Of a stretch of DNA of 64,000 nucleotides, positions 36,946 to 44,739 are shown piece after piece. The notes beneath the pieces are model-generated. The model did no database searches, was not told the origin of the DNA, and was given only the letters and a program-made list of their open reading frames with translations. The stretch lies in the NCBI RefSeq assembly GCF_900155615.1, contig NZ_FUHT01000002.1:124001-188000 (forward strand), read 5' to 3'. The translations under genes were made by a program, and so were the position numbers. This DNA comes from Massiliimalia massiliensis. GTDB taxonomy: Bacteria; Bacillota; Clostridia; Oscillospirales; Ruminococcaceae. Every line of letters starts with the position of its first letter. The first letter of the stretch is position 1.

Positions 36946-37683
36946 TTATACCAGGCCAAACGCCCTGGAAAGAGTGGCAACCACAAAACAAACCGCCAGG
37001 CCAATTACGGTTGGAATAGCAAAGGACAACAAGGTCCATTTTATGCTCTGCGTCTCCTTTTTGATCGTCAGGCAGGTGGTAGAGCAGGGCCAATGCACCA
37101 GGCAGAACAGCATGGTGCAGACAGCAGTCAGCCAGGTCCAGCCGTTATCCACCAGCAGTTCCTTCAAGGCAGCCAGATCGGAAAATTCAGTCAGGCTTCC
37201 GCTTGCAAGATATGCCATAATGATAATCGGTACGACAATCTCATTGGCCGGAAAGCCGAGGATAAAAGCAAGCAGAATTACGCCGTCCATTCCAAACAGA
37301 TTGGCAAACGGGTCAAGGAAATTGGAACAGTAGGCCAAAATTGTCGTACCGTCAATGGTAATGTTGGCCATCAGCCAAATCACCAGCCCGGCAGGCGCCG
37401 CCACTGTTACAGCCCGGCCCAGTACAAACAGTGTGCGGTCAAAGATAGACCGTACCAGTACTTTTCCGATTTGCGGGCGGCGGTAGGGCGGGAGTTCCAG
37501 GGTAAAGGACGAGGGAATCCCTTTTAGAATCGTTGCCGATAGCAGCCGGGATACCAGAAAGGTGAGCAGAACGCCCAGAATAATAACGCCTGTCAGAATC
37601 AGCGTGGAAAGGATGCTGTTCCACGGGCTGGCAGCTACTCCGACAAAGAACATGGTAATAATAGCAATCAGGGTCGGGAATAC
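36946..37683 (-). pseudogene. feoB: feoB, C-terminal half only (Fe2+ transporter), truncated by element insertion
   Basis: About 245 codons of the FeoB membrane part: FPTLIAIITMFFVGVA, the second gate segment with LGFPANEIVVPIIIMAY, and the LFCLVHWPCSTT stretch. The GTPase domain and first gate are absent. In intact clostridial FeoB the sequence before FPTLIAI normally reads PCNGR. Here it turns into unrelated codons at about 37681-37689, immediately next to the serine recombinase gene. The frame stays open to 37785, but that extension is element DNA. The remaining piece cannot be a working transporter. Confidence 0.88.
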
Positions 37684-37742
37684 GCCACCAACAGTCCGGC
37701 AACTTTTGAGAATTTGCCGACGAATAAAGGGCTGAAATTGCT

Positions 37743-39335
37743 TTATTCGCCGTACATAAAAATATCTAAGTCCTCTCCGTCCCATTCAATGCGGTCAATC
37801 AGCAGACGGATAATCTGCCGTTTCTCATATACAGACAGATTATTAAACTCATTACTGAAAGACTGTAATGCGGAAACAATCGCATAAGTGTCAATCACCT
37901 TATGATCATCGCCCTGCAACAGTGTTTCCAATTCCTGCTGCAAGTTTTCTTTCTCTGCCGTTTTTTCATTGAGCTTTCGGTCAACCGCTTGGATGGCAAC
38001 CGCACTTAATGAACTATCCGTAAGGCGTTCGGTTAAAATATCAAGCTCCGATTCGATAGCTTTGACTTTTTGCTCTGTCGCTTTGATTTCTTTTTGCTGA
38101 TCGCCGCTTTCATATTCACTGATTTTGCTTTTCAGTTCGCCGTACAGGTCAAAATCATCCAGCTTGTTTCGGATAAAATCGACCACCAAATCATCTGTCT
38201 GCTTACCCAAAAGATTTTTACAATTACACAAAGCTGTTCCGCCCTTTAGCTTGCTGGAACAGATATAGCTGTAATTTTCTTCATCATTGCTTCGCCGTTT
38301 TGTGAACATTTTTTCACCACAGTCGGTGCAATAAATCAATCCGGAAAGCAACCCCAATTCTGAGGTGTTTATTATTTTTTCCTTGCTGTTATCGTGAAAA
38401 TAATTCTGAATAAATACCCAATCTTTTCCGCTGACAATTCCATGATGCTTGCCGATTGAAATAATCCAATCGCTGATATTGTTTCGCTTCGCACCTTTGG
38501 AATAATCCCGCTTATTGTATGCCGTCACGCCGAAACTGCCGTTCCAGTCTTTTTTGTTTCGACAGATATCCGCATTGTTGGAATGAAAATATTCGTATAC
38601 GTCGGAATCTGCAATGCAGTAAACAGGATTGGAAAGGATCTCCCGAATCCCCGGAATGGAGAAAAACTTACCATTTGCTTTTGATTTGATATTTTCCCGA
38701 ATGAGCTTTTTGCTGACACCCGAAACAGACGGGTTTTCTAAAAAGGTTTTATAGATCAGCTTAACGGTTTCGATTTCATCGTTAAAAATAAGAGTATGCG
38801 AGGTTTTCATTTTGCCGTCCATAATGACTTCGGAAAGTTCGGTGCTGTCAAAGCCGGTCGGCGCCGTTCCGCCGAGCCACCTTCCAGTGCGCGCCAGCAT
38901 ATGCATATTATCCCGCACACGCTCGGCAAGCGTTTCCCGTTCCAACTGCGCAAACACCGAAGTAATATACATCATCGCTCTGCCCATCGGTGAAGATGTG
39001 TCAAAATGCTCCTTGATACAGATGAGATGAACATTTTTCTTTTCAAGTGTTTCAATCAATCCCGAAAAGTCGCTGACATTACGGCTCAATCGGTCAAGCC
39101 GATAGCAAACGATATAATCGAAATGCTCCGTTTCCAAATCGCGCATCATTTTTTGAAACTGCGGGCGGTTTAAGTTCTTCGCGGAAAATCCCTCGTCCTC
39201 ATAAACGAAAAGCTCTTTTTCAGAGCCATCGTCCAAAGAAAAGCCTGTATATTCCTTGCACATTTCAATCTGATTTTCAACCGATTCGCCTTTTCCAGTA
39301 AAGAGCGATTTTCGGCTGTAGATGGCTATTTTCAC
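37743..39335 (-). CDS. Large serine recombinase of the mobile element
   Basis: 530 aa. Resolvase domain (1-150) with the catalytic serine in AIYSRKS and YRLDRLSRNVSDF, a Recombinase domain (about 165-290), a zinc ribbon (CTDCGEKM and CSSKLKGG...CNCK) and a C-terminal coiled coil (about 400-490). This is the TnpX/phage-integrase class that cuts and joins attachment sites with 2-bp cores. Its stop is about 55 bp from the feoB junction, the usual place at an element end. Small minus-strand open frame 39340-39687 upstream is not convincing. Confidence 0.93.
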   Translation of the reverse strand: MKIAIYSRKSLFTGKGESVENQIEMCKEYTGFSLDDGSEKELFVYEDEGFSAKNLNRPQFQKMMRDLETEHFDYIVCYRLDRLSRNVSDFSGLIETLEKKNVHLICIKEHFDTSSPMGRAMMYITSVFAQLERETLAERVRDNMHMLARTGRWLGGTAPTGFDSTELSEVIMDGKMKTSHTLIFNDEIETVKLIYKTFLENPSVSGVSKKLIRENIKSKANGKFFSIPGIREILSNPVYCIADSDVYEYFHSNNADICRNKKDWNGSFGVTAYNKRDYSKGAKRNNISDWIISIGKHHGIVSGKDWVFIQNYFHDNSKEKIINTSELGLLSGLIYCTDCGEKMFTKRRSNDEENYSYICSSKLKGGTALCNCKNLLGKQTDDLVVDFIRNKLDDFDLYGELKSKISEYESGDQQKEIKATEQKVKAIESELDILTERLTDSSLSAVAIQAVDRKLNEKTAEKENLQQELETLLQGDDHKVIDTYAIVSALQSFSNEFNNLSVYEKRQIIRLLIDRIEWDGEDLDIFMYGE

Positions 39336-39481
39336 TTTATCACGCTCCTTTTATAAAGTATGAAATCCAGTTGTATGGTAGCATAGAAAATACAAATAGT
39401 AAAGTAATATAAAATAAACTTTTCCTATTTTTCACTTGTAAGCAAACAAATGTTCTGATATAATGAAAACAGTTCCTTTCG

Positions 39482-39673
39482 GTCATTAGGCGAAAGCCTG
39501 TGATAAATAAAATTTTTAAAAAGCCGATGAGGTCACACCTGTGTGGCCTCAGATTTCTCGGATGCGCCTGAGGCAACAATGCCTTTCTCAGGATAAAAAC
39601 CTTGAAGTCAGCAGTAAGATGGTGCTGTTTCGGCCACCAACCGTGACCCTTCCCTCGGTGGAAAGGAACACTT
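39482..39673 (+). promoter_or_regulatory. Structured RNA leader of the sigma-like gene
   Basis: About 190 bases with several stem-loops. They are AGGC-GAAA-GCCT (39488-39499, GNRA loop), GAGGTCACAC-CT-GTGTGGCCTC (39529-39550) and CCTGAGGC...TCTCAGG (39567-39592). A last hairpin has CCTTCC (39648-39653), which can pair with GGAAAGG (39660-39666), the SD of the next gene. The pairing suggests translational control; a ligand or RNA family is not recognised. Confidence 0.5.
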
Positions 39674-40066
39674 TTGGAAAAAACCATTCACTACGGTGAT
39701 AGCGAACTTTCAGTATCAAATGAGGTCGCAGAATTTCTGGAGAGCGACAGAAAAAGACGGGTTGCAGAAGAACGGAGCGACCGCAGACACATTAGTAAGA
39801 GCGATTCCGAAACAGTATCGGCAGTTGTTCATGACGATTCTTTCAGCGATCCGACTTGGGAAACCGTTCTCCGAATCCTCACGCTTGAAAAACTGCAGCA
39901 AGTGATTGCCGAACTTACGGAAGATGACCGAATTCTAATCTATCTGTACTTCTACTGTGAATGGACGATGGAACAGATCGGAGAAGAATTCGGTATCAGT
40001 AAGATGGCAATCTCCAAGCGGCTGAAAAAGTTGCTTAACCGGATGCGGGAGTCTATGGAAACATAG
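39674..40066 (+). CDS. Sigma-70 region 4-type DNA-binding protein of the element
   Basis: 130 aa. C-terminal helix-turn-helix of the sigma-70 region 4 type: LTEDDRILIYLYFYCEWTM followed by EQIGEEFGISKMAISKRLKK. There is no region 2. The start codon is TTG, eight bases behind a GGAAAGG that can be sequestered in a hairpin. Similar proteins are common in clostridial conjugative/mobilisable elements, presumably controlling their genes. Confidence 0.8.
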   Translation: MEKTIHYGDSELSVSNEVAEFLESDRKRRVAEERSDRRHISKSDSETVSAVVHDDSFSDPTWETVLRILTLEKLQQVIAELTEDDRILIYLYFYCEWTMEQIGEEFGISKMAISKRLKKLLNRMRESMET

Positions 40067-40095
40067 GCTTCCGTATTTTTTTACATCATTTTTCA

Positions 40096-40119
40096 AAAAA
40101 CGGTTTACAAACCGTTTTT
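40096..40119 (+). terminator. Terminator after the sigma-like gene
   Basis: AAAAACGGTTT - AC - AAACCGTTTTT, 11-bp stem ending in a T run. Confidence 0.75.
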
Positions 40120-40135
40120 AACTGTCCTTATAAGT

Positions 40136-40219
40136 AGAGGGATAAATTTCAGAGCATAGATTTCACTTTTTTATTTTGGTCTGATGCTTTCTGAATTTAT
40201 CCCTCTGCTATTTTTTTAT
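40136..40219 (+). terminator. Second, longer hairpin with T run ahead of the replication/mobilisation genes
   Basis: AGAGGGATAAATTTCAG (40136-) pairs with CTGAATTTATCCCTCT (about 40191-40206) over a 40-base loop, then TTTTTTTA. It may be a terminator or an attenuator of the next operon. Confidence 0.55.
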
Positions 40220-40329
40220 GTAAAGGAGATGGTGACGAATGCCTGTCTGCAAGATAGCTACTGCTCCTACATTTTATTTTGTGAGAACAGTAGCTGATTC
40301 AAGAACAATTTTTAAAGGAGATTGTTACA

Positions 40330-41301
40330 ATGGAAGAAAACACATTACAAATCATCCGGATGTCGGATGTGGAATTACAGCCCGTAAACTGGCTGTGGTA
40401 TCCGTATATTCCCTTCGGCAAGGTTACCATCATTCAAGGCGATCCCGGCGAAGGCAAAACAACGCTTGCTCTGCGGTTAGCATCGTCTTGTTCAAACGGA
40501 ACGGCTCTGCCTGGAATGGAACAACGCACACCGTTCTGTGTCATCTATCAGACCGCAGAGGACGGGCTTGCGGATACCGTCAAGCCTCGGCTCATAGAAG
40601 CCGGCGCAGACGAATCGATGGTACTCAATATCAACGAGGAAAAACATTCCCTCACATTTTTAGACGAGCGAATTGAAATTGCCATCACACAAACAAACGC
40701 CAAGCTGTTGATCCTCGATCCGATGCAGGGATATCTCGGAGAGAGGATGGATATGAACCGAGCAAATGAAACCCGTGAAGTGATGAAAGGGATTGGAAAG
40801 GTGGCGGAACGGACAGGCTGTGCTATTGTGCTTGTCGGTCATCTGAATAAAGCGGCAGGGGTTACCAGCGCCTATCGCGGTCTCGGTTCGATTGACTTCC
40901 GCGCGGCAGCGAGAAGTGTTCTCATTGTCGGTCGGCTGAAGAAAGAACCGAACACAAGAGTTGTGGTTCACGATAAATCATCCCTTGCGCCCGAAGGAAA
41001 ATCATTGGCTTTTCATCTCGGAGATGAGGACGGTTTCTATTGGCTGAACGGTTACGATGACATCTCCGCTGACGATTTGCTGTCCGGCGGCAATGAATAC
41101 AGAGAAACCAAAACAGGTCAGGCAGAGGAACTGATTCGGGAAATGCTGTCGGGCGGGAATGAAATTCCCTGCGAGGAGATCTTTAAAGCCGCCGAGAAGA
41201 GAGGAATCTCCCGAAGAACAGTCAACGAAGCCAAGAAACAAATCCCCGAACTGCGGACAAGGAAGGTCAGTGTAAATTGGGCGTGGTCGCTAAAGCAATG
41301 A
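40330..41301 (+). CDS. RecA-fold ATPase (RepA/DnaB-like) of the element
   Basis: 323 aa. Walker A in GDPGEGKTT, Walker B in LLILDPMQGYLG, then a C-terminal winged-helix-like region (about 255-323). This is the AAA_25/RepA-type hexameric helicase-related ATPase found in plasmids and integrative elements, probably for replication of the circular form. SD AAAGGAG. A repeat cluster follows directly downstream. Confidence 0.85.
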   Translation: MEENTLQIIRMSDVELQPVNWLWYPYIPFGKVTIIQGDPGEGKTTLALRLASSCSNGTALPGMEQRTPFCVIYQTAEDGLADTVKPRLIEAGADESMVLNINEEKHSLTFLDERIEIAITQTNAKLLILDPMQGYLGERMDMNRANETREVMKGIGKVAERTGCAIVLVGHLNKAAGVTSAYRGLGSIDFRAAARSVLIVGRLKKEPNTRVVVHDKSSLAPEGKSLAFHLGDEDGFYWLNGYDDISADDLLSGGNEYRETKTGQAEELIREMLSGGNEIPCEEIFKAAEKRGISRRTVNEAKKQIPELRTRKVSVNWAWSLKQ

Positions 41302-41304
41302 AGA

Positions 41305-41392
41305 TTGCAACATTGCAAGTGTCTCCTACGTTGCCTCCTTCAACATTGCAAAAGAAGATTGCAGACCACAGTGTCATTGCAATGTTGCATTG
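41305..41392. repeat. Iteron-like TTGCAA repeat cluster
   Basis: CAACATTGCAA occurs at about 41308 and 41341, TTGCAACATTGCAA at 41305-41318, and the inverted form TTGCAATGTTGCA at 41377-41389. Placed right behind the RepA-like gene, it could be an origin (iteron) or a regulator site. Confidence 0.5.
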
Positions 41393-41394
41393 TT

Positions 41395-41741
41395 CTTTTT
41401 CTGCCCGCTTAAGGCGGACAGAACGCCCATATTATGAGTCGTTTCTGCACCTCAAAACAAGGAATAGAGTAAACACTCGACCGAGCAGCAGAAAAGCCGT
41501 TGTGGGCGGTTTGTGGGGCGAACAGGGCGAGAAGATACGCCCCGCACATTTATCTTTTCTGCTGGAATTACCGATTGAGAAACAACGCAGGATTTACGGC
41601 CTTTTTTCTCTCCCTTGGAGAGAACCAGCATCGCCTTCGGCTGTACGCCGACCGCACAGCGGCCGCCGCCCTGCCTTCAACAGCTTGGGCGGGCAGAAGC
41701 CCTGCACCCACTTTTAGAACGACGAAAGGAGCGAATCGCTT
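41395..41741 (+). other. Non-coding region, candidate oriT
   Basis: About 350 bases between the ATPase and mobC with several inverted and direct repeats (for instance GCCCTGC twice near 41669 and 41698, and CTGCC/GGCAG arms). MOBP-type origins of transfer usually sit just ahead of mobC/mobA, which is the only support. An open frame across it (41277-41717) has no coding character. Confidence 0.4.
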
Positions 41742-42044
41742 ATGAAAACAAAACGCTTGAATTTCCGCATATCCGATGAAACGGATGCGGTTATCCGGGA
41801 TAAAGCAAAGGCAGCAAAAATGAGTATTACCGATTATGTTATCTCCGCCACCACACAGAAAGAAATTATCAATTTTGAAGGATTATCCGAGGTGGTAACA
41901 CAGATCAAAAGGCTCGGAAACAATGTGAATCAACTACTGATCCTTGCCCGGCAAGACAGAATCAGAACTGTTAATTTGTCAGAAACACAGGAAGAACTGA
42001 AACAGATTTATGAATTGCTCTCCGCCATATTGCGCCGGAGGTGA
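41742..42044 (+). CDS. mobC: MobC-type relaxosome accessory protein
   Basis: 100 aa. N-terminal ribbon-helix-helix (KRLNFRISDETDAVIRDKA) and the MobC-like LSEVVTQIKRLGNNVNQL. It helps the relaxase bind and open oriT. SD GAAAGGAG. It ends five bases ahead of the relaxase start, suggesting coupled translation. Confidence 0.88.
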   Translation: MKTKRLNFRISDETDAVIRDKAKAAKMSITDYVISATTQKEIINFEGLSEVVTQIKRLGNNVNQLLILARQDRIRTVNLSETQEELKQIYELLSAILRRR

Positions 42045-42048
42045 TGCT

Positions 42049-43419
42049 GTGGCAATCGTACACTTTATCAATTACCGAAAGGCACAGACCAATGCCGGAA
42101 TGATGTTCGTGCTGAACTATACGATGCAGGATACGAAAACGGTTGCAGACGGCAAAAAGTTTGTCAGCGGAATCAACTGCACTCCTGCATCTGCTTACAC
42201 AGAATTCAGAAATACCAAACGGTTATACGGCAAAGAGGATGGCAGACTGTTCTATCATTTCGTGCAATCGTTCCCTGTAGTCGAAAACATTACACCCGAG
42301 ACGGCACACGAAATTGCATTGAAGTTCGCATCGGAATCGGACAAGCTGAAAGGCTTCGAGATAGTCGTGTCCACCCACTGCGACCGGGATCACATCCATT
42401 CTCACTTTGTGATGAACAGTGTAAATGCAGAAAACGGTAAAAAGTTTCATATCAGTGAGCCGGAAGTAGAAATGCTGATGAAGGAATCTGACCGTATTAT
42501 TCAGCAGTACGGTTTATCTGTTCTGAACCCGCAGGAAAAGAAATCGGTCAAGCCAATGTCCGACCGGGAATATCGTTCGGCTAAGAACGGTGAAAGTTGG
42601 AAACTCCGGCTTGCCATTGCAATCGAAGATGCGATGGCGCTGGCTATCAGCAAGGCTCATTTCATTGAACTGATGGCGGTGGAGGGCTACTCGGTCAAGT
42701 GGACGGACGAGCGAAAGTATATCACCTATACCACTCCCGACGGTTTCAAATGTCGGGACAACAAATTACACGAAGAAAAATATCTTAAGGAGAACATGGA
42801 AAATGAATTCAGAATACGAAAGGAAATCATTGCAGTCCTTGAAAGACCAAGCGCGCCAGCAGATGCAGACCGCTTCGAGAGCCGAGCCATGTGTGGCGGT
42901 TACCGAGCCGAACTGGAAAGCGATGATCGGCTTGCAGAAAACGCAGACGGATATGCTGACAGAGATTTTGGAAGGTCAGATGCAGCTTGCCACCAAAGCA
43001 GATTTGACGAGAATACTTCGTCAGCAGAACGAAACGCTGATGGAATTTACAGAGGACTCCGAAACGATAACAGTGGAATTTCAGGAACAGATGGCGGAGA
43101 GCGCTCAAGCATTTGCCGAACAGACGAATACGGAAATGCAGAATATATCATCACAGGCTGGGAGAATGAGCGAGCTGTTCTCACAGAGTCTCTCTATGGC
43201 GGAGGACAGGATGAAGAAGTGTTTGAAGAAAGCATTTTGGATTTCGCTGACACCGACAGCGGCGCTCATCATCTGGGAACTGATACGGCATTTCTGTTTG
43301 CAGAGCTGACCGATATCATCGACAGCACTCCTCACGTTGAGGACTGCACTACCATGAAGTTACCCCGGCAGAAAAAGAAAAAAGAGCAAAACCGCGGTCC
43401 CGTCATGGGCGGGATGTAA
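42049..43419 (+). CDS. mobA: MobA/VirD2-family relaxase
   Basis: About 456 aa. Relaxase domain (1-230) with the metal-binding histidines in HCDRDHIHSHFVMNS and an N-terminal tyrosine candidate in FINYRKAQ. It nicks oriT and leads the strand into the recipient. GTG at 42049 has SD GGAGGTGAT, shared with the mobC stop. The C-terminal half (from about 255) is acidic and low in structure, and a second gene is nested in another frame there (42803-43309). Confidence 0.88.
   Translation: MAIVHFINYRKAQTNAGMMFVLNYTMQDTKTVADGKKFVSGINCTPASAYTEFRNTKRLYGKEDGRLFYHFVQSFPVVENITPETAHEIALKFASESDKLKGFEIVVSTHCDRDHIHSHFVMNSVNAENGKKFHISEPEVEMLMKESDRIIQQYGLSVLNPQEKKSVKPMSDREYRSAKNGESWKLRLAIAIEDAMALAISKAHFIELMAVEGYSVKWTDERKYITYTTPDGFKCRDNKLHEEKYLKENMENEFRIRKEIIAVLERPSAPADADRFESRAMCGGYRAELESDDRLAENADGYADRDFGRSDAACHQSRFDENTSSAERNADGIYRGLRNDNSGISGTDGGERSSICRTDEYGNAEYIITGWENERAVLTESLYGGGQDEEVFEESILDFADTDSGAHHLGTDTAFLFAELTDIIDSTPHVEDCTTMKLPRQKKKKEQNRGPVMGGM
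42803..43309 (+). CDS. MobB-like coiled-coil membrane protein nested inside mobA
   Basis: 168 aa, wholly inside mobA in a different frame. SD AAGGAGAAC lies ahead of the ATG. A Gln/Glu-rich coiled coil (about 60-140) is followed by a C-terminal membrane helix (WISLTPTAALIIWELI). The codon pattern and protein-like composition are better here than in the overlapping relaxase tail. The arrangement resembles RSF1010, where MobB, with a membrane segment, is encoded within mobA and assists transfer. No sequence similarity to MobB is claimed. Confidence 0.7.
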   Translation: MNSEYERKSLQSLKDQARQQMQTASRAEPCVAVTEPNWKAMIGLQKTQTDMLTEILEGQMQLATKADLTRILRQQNETLMEFTEDSETITVEFQEQMAESAQAFAEQTNTEMQNISSQAGRMSELFSQSLSMAEDRMKKCLKKAFWISLTPTAALIIWELIRHFCLQS

Positions 43420-43526
43420 CAGCCGAAAGGCGGAAAGGATTGTATGATAAATAATACCCAAAACAGCCTTGGCTATGACCATATCAAATAACTGAACGAA
43501 GGGAGCGAAGATAAAAACGAATAACG

Positions 43527-43548
43527 GTTGTGACAATAATGTCACAAC
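43527..43548. repeat. Inverted repeat GTTGTGACA-ATAA-TGTCACAAC
   Basis: Perfect 9-bp arms in the 190-base gap behind mobA, possible operator for the following small gene. The rest of this gap shows nothing clear. Confidence 0.45.
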
Positions 43549-43609
43549 AAAACCTAAAATGGAATAAGACAACCTATCCGCCTCGTAAGATTTACGGAGG
43601 TGGGTATCG

Positions 43610-43801
43610 ATGAAAAACAACAGAATCAAGAATATCACGATACACACCATTCCGATTACGAGCGAAAAAAGAGTACAAATTGAATCTGTGCTTTCCCGGA
43701 TATATGCGAATCACACCGCAAACGCACTTGATAGTATACCTCTATCAAACAGGGAAAAAGCAGATATACTGAAGAAGATAATAAAAAATCGTTCAGTATA
43801 A
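43610..43801 (+). CDS. Small protein of unknown function in the element
   Basis: 63 aa with a strong SD (GGAGGTGGG) seven bases or so ahead of the ATG. Basic N-terminus, mixed helix, Lys-rich end (LKKIIKNRSV). Not recognised. Good translational signals and a terminator right behind it argue that it is a real gene. Confidence 0.65.
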   Translation: MKNNRIKNITIHTIPITSEKRVQIESVLSRIYANHTANALDSIPLSNREKADILKKIIKNRSV

Positions 43802-43806
43802 AACTT

Positions 43807-43845
43807 GGCGGAGATACCGTAAAAAGTATCTCCGCCTCAGTTTTT
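43807..43845 (+). terminator. Terminator behind the small gene
   Basis: GGCGGAGATAC pairs with GTATCTCCGCC (11 bp), then TCAGTTTTTA. Confidence 0.85.
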
Positions 43846-43974
43846 ATATTAGCGTGATGTCATTAAAAGGAGATTGTCAAGCAACTGATTTTATTTTAGT
43901 GGAATTCTGTCTGGATTCTTCTGCTTTTCTGTGGTATATGTTTGTAATGCCAATCGGCAGAAAGGATGAAAATT

Positions 43975-44307
43975 ATGCAGGATAATTTAGAAAAAATTGG
44001 CGCAAGAGTTTATCTCTACGAGAAAGATGCGCTGATTAAAAAGATCACCTATATCTATGCGGACGGAACAGAGGGCGAGCCGTTGCCCCGAACAATTCAT
44101 CTCGGTATGTTTACAGACTCTATCCTGTTCGGAGAGGAATGTCAGATCAGATTTTATGTTTATCCATTCTCCCTCCGCCTATACGATACGGATGTGGACA
44201 GCTTTGAATTCATCAACGGTGCAGACCGTACTGTAAACATTTCCTGCTTTGGAAAGCAGATAACGCTTTCGCCGGGAGAAAACGGAAAGCTCACAAATTG
44301 CGAATAA
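43975..44307 (+). CDS. Hypothetical protein of the element
   Basis: About 110 aa, soluble, rich in beta-strand-like sequence (ARVYLYEK, CQIRFYVYPFSLRLYD). No known motif. ATG at 43975 has AAAGGA at the right distance; the ATG at 43966 overlaps that SD. Followed by a terminator. Confidence 0.65.
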   Translation: MQDNLEKIGARVYLYEKDALIKKITYIYADGTEGEPLPRTIHLGMFTDSILFGEECQIRFYVYPFSLRLYDTDVDSFEFINGADRTVNISCFGKQITLSPGENGKLTNCE

Positions 44308-44331
44308 GAAAATAACTATCCGCCGCCGGCT

Positions 44332-44348
44332 AAGTCGGCGGCTTTTTT
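44332..44348 (+). terminator. GC-rich terminator
   Basis: CCGCCG-GCTAAGT-CGGCGG followed by CTTTTTT. Confidence 0.8.
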
Positions 44349-44443
44349 AGCAAAATCACTTGCTCTGTAAAAATTTATGTTGGAACAAAAAATTACATAA
44401 CGGCACAAAACCACCCAAAATAATGAAACGAGCTACTAACAAA

Positions 44444-44478
44444 AAACTGTCTCAAACGCAAAGTTGAGGCAGGTTTTT
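44444..44478 (+). terminator. Second terminator-like hairpin
   Basis: AACTGTCTCAA and TTGAGGCAGGTTTTT pair across an 8-base loop. It lies alone in the 315-base gap up to 44622, which otherwise shows no gene. Confidence 0.6.
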
Positions 44479-44622
44479 ATCTGTTATTTGATTATATGTT
44501 GATACCTATGTTCTATACTTTTATTGCGAAGGTGGGAAAGTTCTTCAAAAGTCAGTTTGTATTAAGTGGTTTACTCATCCAACCAACAACGATATAAAAA
44601 TAAAATTGATATTGCCAATTGT

Positions 44623-44736
44623 ATGACAGCATACCATTATATTTTAACCGACGAACACCTGAAAGAACAAAAGAAAAGAAATTCCTATTTGTTGGAGTTT
44701 CTCGGCTTTTACGAAAAAGATACGGAGGAAATATAA
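44623..44736 (+). CDS. Possible 37-aa protein upstream of the phosphatase gene
   Basis: A short frame, MTAYHYILTD...EKDTEEI, with protein-like composition, ending three bases ahead of the phosphatase ATG. There is no convincing SD, so it may be the end of a decayed gene or a small leader peptide. Unrecognised. Confidence 0.4.
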   Translation: MTAYHYILTDEHLKEQKKRNSYLLEFLGFYEKDTEEI

Positions 44737-44739
44737 TCT

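Noticed and set aside
36946-37785. Reading the feoB remnant as an intact 279-aa membrane protein
   Set aside because: The first 30 or so residues are unrelated element sequence, there is no SD, and the domain begins in the middle of FeoB.
39340-39687. 115-codon minus-strand frame upstream of the recombinase
   Set aside because: It lies over the structured leader, has no SD and no motif.
41277-41717. 146-codon frame between the ATPase and mobC
   Set aside because: Low-quality composition over repeat-rich DNA; better explained as origin/oriT region.
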